A stretch of DNA of 64,000 nt from Oegoconia quadripuncta (lineage: Eukaryota; Arthropoda; Insecta; Lepidoptera; Autostichidae). The position numbers and the translations under genes were made by a program. This document shows positions 23,508 through 35,160 of the stretch, one piece after another. Each line of letters begins with the position of its first letter. The stretch's first letter is position 1. Under the pieces are notes generated by a model. That model did no database searches. It saw only the letters and a program-made list of their open reading frames with translations, and was not told where the DNA came from. Location of the stretch: assembly GCA_949316235.1 (NCBI GenBank), contig OX438749.1, positions 6,900,914 to 6,964,913 on the forward strand, given 5' to 3'.

Positions 23508-23812
23508 GGACCGTATTCATGAATCGATCTTGAGGTTGAGATCGCTTCTCAGTCTCATTAAATGTTTTAATATGCAATAGGTTAAACCTAAGATTGAAGC
23601 TACAACTCAATCTTCAAATCGCCTTATTAATAGCTCTTAGGCCCGTATTAACAACTCGCTCTCAAGATTGAGATGTCCTTAAGTTGACGCTTGAAAATCT
23701 GTTGCATATTAAAACAACACAAAAAAATGGTATTGAGACTGAGACGCGATCTCAACCTCAAGATAGATTTATTTAAACAGTTTTGAAAAAAAAATTAAAA
23801 ATTAATACGGCC
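23508..23812. mobile_element. MITE of the CCGTATTAATAAAC family
   Basis: It starts GGACCGTATTCATGAATC and ends AATTAATACGGCC as a reverse complement, with internal ATCTTGAGGTTGAGATCG and CTCAAGATTGAGAT inverted motifs. Related copies are at 27558-27757 and 55936-56272. Confidence 0.7.
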
Positions 23813-23816
23813 GTTA

Positions 23817-24356
23817 GGCACTGGTCCCACCGCCGACGATGAACGAGAAGCGATTAAAGCTACAAACTAGAAACGAGTTGGCGAGGAGCGAGTGTGGTAG
23901 TTCTGATAGTTTTGTCGCAGGGCTATAAAGCGAGGGTTCGAGTGCGACGGGCGATGACTCACCATTCCCTCGAATTGCCACTGCCACTACGTACCTATGT
24001 GCTTTTATAAAATACGTCATCATCGTCGTCCGAACTAGACAATAATGATAGTTCATATGATTGTTTTAAATTCATAGTAAATACGTGCACTCAAATTCAT
24101 GTTGTACAGTAGAATGATCGCTCTGACCGCCAAGCGGGCATCGCTCGGCGAGTGCCGCTGAGCGAGTTTTATCGCTTATAGCTTTTATTGCAGCGATCAA
24201 CTAGTGAAAGCCCTCGCCGGCAGTGTGAATAGCCAGCGATGAACTATAAATACTTATATCTCTCTCTTTTACCGACACGGGATCTTTATCTTTTGTTCGT
24301 TCTTGAGCGAGAAAATAGGCGATAGCCAATCGCTTGCTCGCCCTTGGCCAAGTGCC
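23817..24356. mobile_element. Harbinger-like inverted-repeat element, TTA target duplication
   Basis: The left end GGCACTGGTCC and the right end (reverse complement GGCACTTGGCC) form imperfect terminal repeats. TTA flanks both sides (23814-23816 and 24357-24359), consistent with PIF/Harbinger-type insertion. It is 540 bp, GC-rich compared with its surroundings, and has no transposase. Confidence 0.7.
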
Positions 24357-24638
24357 TTAGGTTCTTTGCTTATATGCATTTGCTCTTGGACCACACAGGC
24401 CATAGACTTCGTCGAGAAGCAAAACATCATGATAATATAGATGCTCAAAAACTCTCGAATCGGTTATTGGCTGGTCCTGCCAGCTTATTGCTCTGATTGG
24501 CTCTGTCAAGGAGCAAGGACACCTAAGACCAATCGGAACGCGGTAGTCAGTTAGCTAGTTAACGTAATTAATTCGGAATTGTAAATGAAACAGCATTAGG
24601 TGTCTATGAGCTGTGAGGTCCATGCGTTTGCTTTAAGA

Positions 24639-25323
24639 GGGTTTATACCGTCCAGTGGCGCCCTCATTGTATAAATTAAGATTAAACTATTTAGGTTAAA
24701 AATCAAAAAAACAGACAGTATATTTTGCGGACGCCATGTTGATTTTACCATTAAATCCTATGACACTCTGGGGATCAAGACCAACCTTACGACACCAAGC
24801 CATGTCATCGGTCTAGTCGTTTACGCTACAGGATGCGCCAAAGGAACGAACATATTTACACTCGAAAAACATTATCCTCCTTTCTTAAGCAGTCGGATAA
24901 ATACTCAAAAATATTGCTCTGACCTGCACACAAAGCCTAAACGCTGATTATTATAAATGATGGTGTCGACTTGGATGTACACCAACTAAACTAAACTAAA
25001 ACCAGTTTTAAAGTAGTACTGTTTCTTTCTCCCTACAACAGTACGATGCGACGGCACCACTCCAAAACTGGTTTTAGTTTATTTGGTGTACATCCGAATC
25101 GACACCAATACCTAGCTAGCTTTAATTACGGTTATCTTCGAGAATTTCAAATTATTGATAAAAGCAGGCATTTGTTACTTTCGTGAATTCTAGAAAATAA
25201 CCGTTATCTATTTAGGTATACGTATAGGCTTCTCGAGTGCAGGTCAGACCGATTTATTGATTTATTCTGTATTAAAGAAATCTTAATTTATTCGATGAGG
25301 GCGCCAATGGACGGAATAAACCC
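24639..25323. mobile_element. Inverted-repeat DNA transposon with ~45-bp ends
   Basis: The left end begins GGGTTTATACCGTCCAGTGG. The right end reverse-complements to GGGTTTATTCCGTCCATTGG, and the match continues through GCGCCCTCAT to AAATTAAGATT. No transposase was found. A second inverted-repeat element (24962-25108) sits inside. Confidence 0.75.
24962..25108. mobile_element. Nested foldback element
   Basis: The left arm TGGTGTCGACTTGGATGTAC continues through ACCAACTAAAC. The right arm is its imperfect reverse complement, ending GTACATCCGAATCGACACCA. It is about 147 bp, contained in the larger inverted-repeat transposon. Confidence 0.75.
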
Positions 25324-25390
25324 AGTTTATTAGCTATAATTCGATTATTTAAGACACATTTTGTTTGACACAACAATATAGTTGAACCTA

Positions 25391-28300
25391 TCAAAGCCAC
25401 CCAAAATTGATACCTGAAAGTTCATAAAACTTCTCGTTGAATGGTTTATAGAACTCTCTTAGCCGCGTAATTGCTACAGGATCTATACGCGGATGACTGC
25501 GACCTTTGCTCTTGCCTAGACAATGTGGTGTAGATCGACTTTCTGACTTGAGGAGACATGGAAAGCCCTTCGTGGAGTTGAAGTAGAAATGCTTCTCTGT
25601 TATCACGTGTTTTAGACCTAGGAACTCCTGGAAAATAAGGATTGTGGTATTTATTATCTCACTCGTTATTTACACTACCGTTCATAAGTTTAGTAGAAGC
25701 AGTTGGTATGTTGTAATTTCTACGATAGAATTATGGTAAAGGAACTCAGTAAAGTGTCACCAAAGGAAGTCAATTTCATGTTATAAATGTTAATTGCTTC
25801 TAAACTTATGCTCGGTAGTCACATCAACTGTCTAACCACAGGATAGGTAGAAATTCGCGCGAAATTTTCGAGACTAGGTACGAGTACCTATAATATGCTT
25901 GTTAGCCCCTGCACCCAGGGTAAATCACCTGGGTGAACTAAGTTTACTTATCAGTAGATTTAATACATCTGTAAATAAAGTCTACTTACCGTTGTGCACA
26001 AAGTCTATGCCCCTTTATATTTAATGCACCTGGGGCCGATGTAAAATAGGATTCAAGATATCGCGCGTGAGTGAATTTTAAAATTTGAATCTCATTTGAA
26101 TATTTATATAAAACAAGGGCGATCTGTCTACACGAATAAACTATTATGAATAAGAATGAGCCATTTTCTTAACTGCTCCTTGACTGCTTGCCTATCCAAA
26201 AGGTTAAAGAACAAAGCTTCAAGGTGTTACTTCGCCAAAGAATTCAAATTTATACACCACGGGGCATATGAAAATCAAATCGGGGATCGTAATAACACGC
26301 CAGGAGCCTCCAGGAGCTCGATATTTGTTAAGCCAAAAAGATTTTCTATAGGCACATTTTATTAACGCTATGCAGCAAGATATATTTCATGGCTATTCGA
26401 GACAATTTCTTTTTCGACACAACGCCGCAGCCTCTGTTTTGTAAGACTTTGGATTGTTATAGGTACCGTCATAAAAAAATTCGAGGAAATATTATTACCT
26501 GAACTTTAGCCATTTCCGCGGCCGGATCAGCGACCAACCTCTCCCCACTGATAAGGAGTAAGCTGGACCGCGGAAACTTCCGGATCCAGCGCCGCAGCGG
26601 GCGAGCATACACTCCAAGCCTGACTGGAGGCCACGACTCGTCAACCACAGATGGCGTGCCACCCCAGCCGACTGTGTTATTGATCAGAGCCAAGTCTTCA
26701 AAACGAGGTAGAGTCGGTCTTTTGCTGGAAATATACGGGTTAAATGTCATCAGTTGTCCAGATACCTTCAAATTGTTGTCTTCGGAATAAGTAGGTAGAA
26801 CAGCTGTGAAACGAAAATAAAAACAAGCGAAACTTAAATTCAAAGACTACCTCGCAGATTGGGTGTAGTCGCTGATAGCCCTCGTTACAGGATTTCGGAC
26901 CACAGCAAGCAGCTTCACGGCTGGATTCATCGCGTACACTCGCCGGGGTGCTGATTTGGTCACCCAGTACGACGGGGTTTTTTCCATAGTGATCTGACCC
27001 TCCAACGTCGGCGGCATTTTCTCCCTGAAGTAGCCGCCACATGCAATGCCATATAAATTGATGGATGGTAGGTATAGCATAGCCAATAGAATATAAGTAA
27101 TTAAATGAAGATATTGAAAGTTACAAGGCGCGCAGGGTTAAAGTATTCTGGAAATATAAGACGTTGCGCCAGAGATGTTAAAGAGAGCTCTTTAGAGCAG
27201 CTTATGGAGTCTTTTAGGTACTTCGGGTTTCCCGTGGGCACTGCTACGGCTCCACGCAGAGATTGTAGTGAGTCACTGTTCTAGAATTCATGTAATCGAA
27301 CCAACCATCCCGGCCACAAAAGGCTGATCCAGCTTCACCCGTGAATAAAATTAAAAAAGTAGGTTAAAATATCTAGTGAATGGCATATAAATAGATCCAT
27401 TATTAAATCACACCGCCTTCCAATACAAGAATATCCAACGTAGGTAAATGTAAATTAGTACGCGACGTAGTGTCGCTACTTTTAAAGACGCAGTGTGTGA
27501 CAATCACTAACACCTACCACATTCAATCATCATCTTACGCCACTGAGGGATACCTTAGGACCGTATTAATAAATACTATAATATAATAGTATTAATAATA
27601 CACACTTAGGACCGTACCTATTAATAAATCTACCTTGAGATTGAGATCGTGTCTCAGTCCCAGTACAATTTTTTTTGATACTATTTTAATATACAACAGG
27701 TTCTCATGTGTCAACTTAAGGTCATTTAAATCTTGAGAACGGTTTATTAATACGGGCCATAGGTACTGTTAATGTAACATCCAACCACCTATATACCTTT
27801 TTTGGTTTGATTTAATACCACCTACCTGTACCATTCGAAACCTTTGTGATAAAACTTGTCAAAAAAATGTACTTCCGATCCTGCAGCCCTTACATCTGGA
27901 TGCAATCTGAAATAGAAAATGGATTTCATTTTAAAAATACGGTTCCGTACACTGTAGAACGTTTAGTTCCTGATTAACTCGCCGGTTCAAGGGGCGCTCT
28001 TTGCAGTTACCTACTAAAAAGACCAAGCAACACTGGTCGCTTTCTGCGTGCATGCTGCAACAGCAGCTCATGCAAGTGCAAGGTAAAGATTGTAATTGCA
28101 GCACCAGTATTATCATAATAGACCTCAAGTAATTTTTAAATGTAATTCCTATTTACATTTCTTTTTCTATAGCCATAAAATAAATGTATTAAAAGAAAAA
28201 TAAATAATAAAATAAAATAGAAAAAATCTATGTTCGAGTTATCGAGATCGAGCGGCGCGGCGTTTGCTTGTTTTGTGCAGGCGTAGCCGTTTCAATAAGC

Positions 28301-30301
28301 CTCTGCTATCCTAGTAAAGTACTTTTTTAGTGTAAGGGGTGGACAAACAAATAACATTCTGAAAGTGTGTAGGTAATGTAAATCAAGTGCACTGTTACGA
28401 ACATAACAATCGGTATGTTTTCATAATAACTAATAAACTGCGGAGACACATTTTTGCAATGGCAAATAAAAACATTGCAAAAAAGTGTATTTCCCAAAAA
28501 GTATCTACCAACGACCAGTCCAGCCCCCGCAGTCTCGACATAGATAGCGATCGCTATACCACCGATTTCGGTCGTTAAGTCCTAACAATGTTATTTTAAT
28601 TGGAGAATTAGAGTCTTTAGTATGAAAATATCGGTTTCCATTGAAACTACGATTCAGGCTTCCAACAAAAACAACAAAAAAAGGATCGTTAGGAGTTAAC
28701 AACCGAAATCGGTTGCTATCTATGTCTAGACTGCGGAGGCTGGTATTCTTCTTCTTTTCGCGTCGAGGCAAATTTCAAATTTTATTGAACCAAAACTTAG
28801 CCACTCTAACAGCACTGTCTGTGGCGTCAGGTCGTCAAAGGTGCAGCGATCCACGTGATCCATTGTCTGTGGGGAGACGCCGCACTCGCATCGATCACTC
28901 CCGCCATCGGAGAAGCCCCACCTGCACAGATTATCTTTGCTGCGGCCAACCTGAGTTCGAAGCCGATTTAAGGATTTCCATGTTGGCCATGGCAAATCGT
29001 GTCAACGAGGTAAGAGACTCCTTGAGCGGGAGGAACGACGCAAGAGAGTATCTTTGCATCCGAAGCCACACCTTGTACGGGAGTAACGCACTTTAAAAAG
29101 TTATTACGACTCTGGAGTCTTTGGGCACTGTTGAATACTGGAACATCGGGTGGCGAGCATCACTGGTGTCCAGGTATTTTATCCTTTATTTAGTTAGACT
29201 TCGCAGAAAAGCAATTTGATCAAGGTTTATTAGTTCACAATCAAATATCTAATTAATCCAGCATTTGCATCTAATTTTGACGGATTCTATGTCTGTGGAA
29301 GCTGGTATAAAGTGAGTACAAACTTACTACAAAATTAATTTATTATCTAGCTACGTGTTTGTTTACGTAAAATTACATATTAATTTAAGAAAAAAATATG
29401 ATGTATTAACCAATGCAATCCGTTAACCTTGATTTTGGTGAAAATGCTACCAAGATTCTATACAGCATACAGCAGTGAAATAACTCTAGTTTTATAAAGG
29501 CACATTGTTTTAAATTTTACGCACATTCCTCACATTGCTAGAACATTGCTTTCATGCGTATAGAATTATTGTTTTTGACGTACACTCGTCATTTACACCA
29601 GTAGCAGACACGTATAACACCGAAAAGTGTAATATTGGTGTAGATTGCGTGTTAGTACACTTCACTGGTACTACGTTTAGTACTTACCTTAGACGAAGAA
29701 CCCGTTCGTCTAAGGTATCTATTGTAACGCAAATCAGCAACTTCCTTTCAAATAATTACTTGTAACTTACCTTAAAAATTCTAAAAGCGCTCGCGTACCG
29801 CACTTCTTAACACCAATAATCAAGGCATCTGGCAGTCTTTTCACTGGCACCATATTTTTATTCAGCCTCCTGTATTTGCCAGCATGGTCTTCAAAGTTCA
29901 AGCCCAGGAAGGATGCGAAGCGTATCGTAGCGCTTTTGTATTTCGTTAAGTGTTGTTTTAGGAATATGTACCTTATTGTGAACTAAAAAATTAATTTATT
30001 GTAAGTACCTATATTTAACACACAATGGGTCCTTAAAACTTGACTAAGCAGGTATTTATTTAAGGGTGCTCGGATTGTTGTTATTTATTAATATAGGCTT
30101 AGTTTAAAAACTAGTAGGTAGGTACCTACTTAGATAATAAATGTAATGATAACTGACCTTCCGTTCGTCAACTAAACAGGTATTCAATGCATAAAATAAA
30201 TATAATAGAAACAATAATATGAAATAAATAAACATAGTTCGCTTCGAAAAAGCCGGTATCCATTTCATTTCTAGTTTTCGAATGCATTGCTTGCAAATCA
30301 T
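25391..30301 (-). CDS. Hs3st: Heparan sulfate glucosamine 3-O-sulfotransferase
   Basis: Exons in transcript order: 30301-30158, 29982-29771, 27906-27826, 27024-26851, 26724-26499, 25627-25391; 357 aa. It transfers sulfate from PAPS to the 3-OH of glucosamine in heparan sulfate, in the Golgi. Residues 23-40 are a hydrophobic signal anchor after a short cytoplasmic tail, giving a type II membrane protein. The 5'-phosphosulfate loop is [13 protein letters not shown] (105-117); SEVHFFD holds the likely catalytic Glu130. [13 protein letters not shown] and the 3'-phosphate site [13 protein letters not shown] (R189, S197) follow. The C-terminal domain has a Cys pair in FPC and [10 protein letters not shown]. 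The sequence best resembles the HS3ST3/Drosophila Hs3st-B subgroup, but the A/B assignment is not certain. Oddities: Cys109 in the PAPS loop where I recall Gly or Ser, SYW where SYF is usual, and a GTCAGT donor after exon 1. Confidence 0.93.
27558..27757. mobile_element. MITE of the CCGTATTAATAAAC family (Hs3st intron 3)
   Basis: It begins GGACCGTATTAATAAAT and ends GTTTATTAATACGGGCC. The left end is repeated: a second GGACCGTACCTATTAATAAA starts at about 27609, so the terminus is duplicated or one copy has landed in another. Confidence 0.65.
28518..28743. mobile_element. Foldback element in Hs3st intron 2
   Basis: The left arm CAGCCCCCGCAGTCTCGACA continues through TAGATAGC to CCGATTTCGGTCGTTAAGTC. 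It is an imperfect reverse complement of the right arm (GGAGTTAACAACCGAAATCG ... GACTGCGGAGGCTGG). No coding capacity. Confidence 0.7.
28726..29095 (-). pseudogene. Non-LTR retrotransposon C-terminal fragment in Hs3st intron 2
   Basis: The minus strand (28995-28800) reads [20 protein letters not shown], then RCECG and QTMDHV. That is the usual C-terminal block (LNRLRTGxGR...W...CxCG...QTxxH) of jockey/R1-type polymerases. It is short and frameshifted upstream. Confidence 0.7.
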
Positions 30302-30845
30302 TTAACGACACATTATAACTTTTATGAACAATTTTCACTTATGATTTACACGAGATAGTGATGACTCTGCATTCTGCAGGTCAATATTTGGTATTCAAAA
30401 CACGCTGCGGTATTCTCAATGGAGTAAACATCTCGTGCGGATCGATGTATTCACCCAGGGAAAATGGGAATGAATGAACCATTCGAGCTGAGCTACTTAC
30501 CTACAAATAGAAGCGTAGATAGTGTTTGAGTGTAGGTACTTTGCACTACAGGCGCGCGCAACTGTTCGCGAATAATTTGAAATTCGCGGTCCACGATCAG
30601 TCTTTTTATTTTTATTATGGCAACGGCAAACAAAGGTGCAATATGGGTTTGCTAGCGTTGGTCTGAGGTATAAGAGAAAAATTACTAAGAATACAGAATG
30701 TTTTCGTGTTTAGGCTGATGGCTTTACGCCAAGCGATAAATTAAAAAAAAAAAGCAAGATGCACGCGCGCACGAAACGAAAAATTGACAGATAAACTAAA
30801 AAGAAATTCCTTGTGTTGAACTTTGATGCCGAGAAATAAATTAAA
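30302..30845. promoter_or_regulatory. Shared divergent promoter region (Hs3st / HMG gene)
   Basis: Only 544 bp separate the two start codons, which face away from each other. Both promoters and 5' UTRs probably lie here, unless upstream non-coding exons exist. No TATA box was convincingly identified. Confidence 0.55.
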
Positions 30846-33047
30846 ATGACAGTCCAGCAGATCAACTCGAATATTTCCGACGACTCGGATGATATGGTTA
30901 GTTTGCCACCGGAGGAGGAAATTTATAGGCGAAAATATCAGTTGTTGTTGGAGCGATGTGAAATCTTACAGCAGGATAATGAGAGAATCGTTAATAGGTC
31001 CGTGTTTTTGGGCGTTGTGTTTGATAACGTTCGATATTGGTGTGTGTAGTAGCGTATAATATCGTTGCAGGATTCACGAGGTGAAGATAATTACTAAGCG
31101 CTATCAGAAGGACCTTAAACTGCTAGTTGAAAGGTTGGACGGACATGGTGATCCTTTCAGGACTGCCACTGTGGAGGTGGAGGTGAAGCCCGAGGTGGCG
31201 CCACGGTCGGGTCGAGCGGGTGCAAAGGCGCAGGCGACCCCCAGATTGACGGACAAACAGAATGCCGGACCACCTAAAAAGCCTGGGCCGAAGAGGAAAA
31301 GTAAAGCTGACAAGGTGTGCTCATTAATTGTCACAAGAAACATGTAGTTTTTCTGCAAATAGGTGGTGTGTCATATACAAAAAATACAATGTTAGCCAGA
31401 AGGGGTACTGAGCCAAAAATTTATTACATGTCGCTATCAGAAGACGATGGTAATTTTAATCTTCTGGGAAGTCATAAACTTTTAGCCATGGGAATGTGTT
31501 CTAAACATGATACCTAAGGAACCCCTTGCTGATTAACCTCTTATAGTAGCTGGCTGTTAATTAGTATTTTGAGAAACAGAAAAATTGACATTGTGTTTGG
31601 TGTTGTTGTGTATAATATACAAAAATGTTAATATCCAAGCTTCTCTTGGCTGTCCAAGTTACCTAAGTCTGGAGATGTAATACTTTATTTGGTTGTCTGG
31701 TTTCTTCGAGTCGACTTATGTTATTGAAGGAAGTGAAAGAGGTTGCACTGAGGAAAAATTTGCATCAGATGCACTCAGCAGCATGGTCCTTAATACTTCA
31801 AAATATTTTGGAACTGGCGAGAGTTAATGTGGTGCAAACCATTTTCAATTTATGTTAAGAATTAACAATAAAAGTATGTAGCGTAATAGGAGTGTCTGCA
31901 CCATGCTCCTTGATCTGCACAATGATCCATCATAATTGTTTGTACATCTTATGCATTTCAGCCTGAGAAAGACCCAAATGCACCAAAGAAACCATGCAAT
32001 GCTTTCTTCCAATTCTGCCAAGAACAACGTCCAGTGGTTGTGGCGGAGACGAGCACTGAGATAGGAGCTGAACCAACTAAACAAGAGGTGACCCGACAGC
32101 TGGCATCACGATGGAGAGCACTCACCAATGAGGAGAAACGGGTAAATACATTATTGAGTTAAAAATTAACCAGGCAATGACCAAGTGATGTGGATTCAGA
32201 AATGTCATAAAATTGAGGTGCACTTAGTGAACAAGCGATGGGTGGGAACGCTTGGCCAATACCTCACCAGAATCTTCAGTAAATAATTGTACAGATTTTG
32301 CTGCTGATGCATTCTTTGAAAGGAAAGTTTTTGGTGCTATTTTGTTAATGTTATGGCAGCCTGTTCATTTTACTTTTAATAAGAGCATAAGAGACTTGAT
32401 GCTGGCAGAATCCTAAAAAGGAAAGCCATTACTCAAAAGAATTGAATTGACGTAGGTTATTTCAGCAACCATAGTTAACCTGATTACAATAACTTATTGG
32501 AATTTGTTACTAGCAATCCATCCAATTTTAAGGCCAGGTATTAGTGTGTTGCAACTTAACTTTTGTTAATGTTATGGCAGCCTGTTCATTTTACTTTTAA
32601 TAAGAGCATAAAGTTATTGCAGCAACCAAGCTAGTTAACCTGATTACAATAACTTATTGGAATTTGTTACTAGCAATTCATCCAATTTTAAGGCCAGGTA
32701 TTAGTGTGTTGCAACTTAACTTTTGTTAATGTTATGGCAGCCTGTTCATTTTACTTTTAATAAGAGCTTAAGATATGTAGGTTATTGCAGCAACCAAGCT
32801 AGTTAACCTGATTACAATAACTTATTGGAATTTGTTACTAGCAATTCATCCAATTTTAAGGCCAGGTATTAGTGTGTTGCAACTTAACTTTTACTTTAAC
32901 TTTTTTATCTTTTCTAATTTTGCTTTAGGGACTTTTATACATATAAATAACTTATTTACTCTATTTCAGGTCTATGTTGCTATGTTCGAGAGGTCCAAAG
33001 AGAAATATGCAGAAGAAATGTCAGCATACATAAAAAAGGAACAGTGA
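30846..33047 (+). CDS. TFPT/INO80F-like protein with C-terminal HMG box
   Basis: Exons 30846-30997, 31071-31314, 31962-32141, 32970-33047; 217 aa. Residues about 23-81 (EEEIYRRKYQLLLERCEILQ ... ERLDGHGDPFR) match the coiled-coil-like domain of TFPT, known as INO80 complex subunit F. Residues 82-132 are a Lys/Pro/Ala-rich basic linker. Residues 133-212 form an HMG box: DPNAPKKPCNAFFQFCQEQR, LASRWRALTNEEKR, then KEKYAEEMSAY. Yeast INO80 contains the HMG protein Nhp10, so a role in the INO80 chromatin remodeller is a reasonable inference. The first donor is GTCCGT, less common. A polyadenylation signal AATAAA lies at 33105-33110, 58 nt past the stop. I do not assign a symbol because I cannot tell which insect name applies. 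Confidence 0.88.
32341..32892 (+). repeat. Minisatellite with ~160-bp unit in HMG-gene intron 3
   Basis: A unit containing TGTTAATGTTATGGCAGCCT and ending TGTGTTGCAACTTAAC begins at 32341, 32562 and 32722, with a partial end at 32881. The last two full starts are 160 bp apart. The first unit is 221 bp and carries extra unique sequence. Copies are nearly identical, so copy number may vary between individuals. The array ends about 80 bp before the last exon. Confidence 0.9.
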
Positions 33048-33279
33048 CCTTGCTAGCTAGCTCTTAATTCTCTTGTGATAGTCGGTTTTAAGTTTAGGTT
33101 AATTAATAAATTAATTTTAGTTTTTTCTAAATATGTTTTGGTTTATTTCTTTTCTCATTTCAAACTTTGAATATAATTTAGCTTGTGCCAAATGATCACT
33201 GCCCAATGTGTAGACTCTATACAAATGGCAATGCAAGGTAATTGCTATTTAACTAAACCAGTCTTACGCTTAAGGTCTG

Positions 33280-33350
33280 GCAGTGATTGCTTTCCATCAG
33301 GTGACCCGCATGCTCGTTTGCCGCCCTCTCATATAAAAAAAAAAAACGTA
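33280..33350 (+). mobile_element. 3' end of a non-LTR element (poly(A))
   Basis: GGTGACCCGCATGCTCGTTT, followed by GCCGCCCTCTCATAT and a poly(A) run, is the same 3' terminus as at 22120-22181. Here the element is truncated to its last ~70 bp. Confidence 0.7.
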
Positions 33351-34900
33351 TACCTACTTAGATATTTTAAAATGATATGTGGGCCAAAAGTCTTTATCGT
33401 GTGTAGGCTGTTAAAATAATAACTTTAAAATATTAAATATGTTCAATGGAACTCCATGAAAGCTCCATTTAATAATCGTATGTTCAAATCGTTACGTATT
33501 TGCGGACATTTCCGATTTTACATAAAATCTGGTGTGCTGCTCAGAGATAGTTGGTTACTTTGAATATTACCGAGAGCGGACATTTCTTCAGTATTCTTAG
33601 TTTAGGTATTTTATCCTAAATTGTGTTGGAAAGTAACCAGTACAATTCTGAGTTATACAAAATTATCTATTTTCTTGTGCTTTTCTATAATTTACTTATT
33701 TATAACTTTTTCTAAAATAATGGTAGAGCCGAAGTAGTTTTCGAACCATCATTCAACATTTATGAACCATTGGCTGTCTACATTATATTTCCATGCTTTT
33801 CGCCAACTGTCTTGCTCTAATATTTGTGCTAATGAATGCAATGCAATAACAATATTTCTGACTGACACTAAACATAACAGCAAGGCGGGCAGACAAAAAG
33901 AATCTATGCGCTGCGATGAGACATGCTGTCCTCAATCATATTTGACCTTAAGTTAATATGAAGCCAAAGATGCAAACACGCTCATCCACAATCCCCTTTC
34001 TTTCTTATCACAAACAGCACAGAACTTGTCGGTATATATACCACCAACGAGTATGTCCTACTAAATATTTACCCTGCTGGGAATTGAACCTTGATCTGCC
34101 GTTTTGTAAATCCTACATTGTTTCCATTGAATCATGCAAATGGTCTTCTTTTAATTTGGGATTATAAAACATGTAAACATCAAATATGTAATTTAACAGT
34201 TTATTTTAACAAAATAGTTACAAAAATAACATTGCACAATTTACTTACCCATCACAAATTGAATGAAATTGCGCAAATCTCAATTAACAATGACATAGAA
34301 AATACACTTGGCTAAACATAAACAATTTTTTCTTCATAGGTCCATACAATAAAATGCCACATAAAGTCTTCTAAAAAATAATTTCATAAGTAGAATAAGT
34401 CACAATTAAGATCTCCGTTACATATAAAGAATTATTTTACTACATGTACTTTTTTACTTTTACAATAAAAAACGTAAATAAAATTCATGTGCATGAGCAA
34501 TAAGTATTGGCCTTTTTTTAAACAGAATCTACCAGTAGAATTATTAAATAGAAATAGCTATTCTTGTATAGTACTGAAACAGGTTATTGCAATGTGTTTG
34601 CCACCTGTTAGTAAAGATTATTCGCAGAAGCATACACATAAATATATTGATATTGGTTTTGTCATTCCACCTAATTATTAATCAATAAAATATAAATATA
34701 ATTTGTGTCGATTTCAAGTATGTAGGTGTAAAAGTACCAATTACTTGTGACAAAGAAAGGATAATATGGGGCATAGTTTAAAATAATAACCTGACAAACT
34801 AGTCCCTGAATTCATCATTCATCCTTAAAATAGTGAGTTTTTATTTAATATTTATAATGTCACCTGTGTATGCTCGGACAAAAGCGCAAAATTCCGCTAG
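33351..34900. other. Intergenic region, no gene recognised
   Basis: AT-rich spacer between the HMG gene and HAGH. A segment at 34060-34160 with GGGAATTGAACCTTGATCTG may be a decayed SINE head in minus orientation. The short open frames have no recognisable domains. Confidence 0.45.
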
Positions 34901-34949
34901 ACAGTGCAAAACTAAAAACAACCCTAAATTATGCGGCTTTTCGTAGAAT

Positions 34950-35160
34950 ATAGAAGGATTTAATGACTACCGTATCGAATGACGAAGGCGCAGCATTGGA
35001 GAGTCGTCGACTAGATGGACAGTTGACTAGAAGTATATAGCTGACAGCCGTTGGATGCAAGGAATCCATCCATGCCAAATGGAAATTCTTGGTAGAGACC
35101 TATGTTCAGCAGTGGACTACAGATGGGCTGAAACGATTGTGATGAATTTCATACATCACT
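34950..35160 (+). pseudogene. Decayed RTE-like retroelement 3' end
   Basis: The segment includes GTCGTCGACTAGATGGACAG, GTTGGATGCAAGGAATCCAT and TTCAGCAGTGGACTACAGAT. It resembles the C-terminal end of RTE-type ORFs (TRWxDD ... WxxxAxDR ... QWT) found widely in Lepidoptera. All frames are broken. Confidence 0.5.

Noticed and set aside
28641..29096. 151-aa plus-strand open frame
   Set aside because: The opposite strand contains the retroelement motif ([10 protein letters not shown] ... CECG ... QTMDH), so the plus-strand frame is a shadow.
32341..32892. CRISPR-like direct repeats
   Set aside because: Units are about 160 bp, contiguous, without spacers, in a eukaryotic intron; this is a minisatellite.
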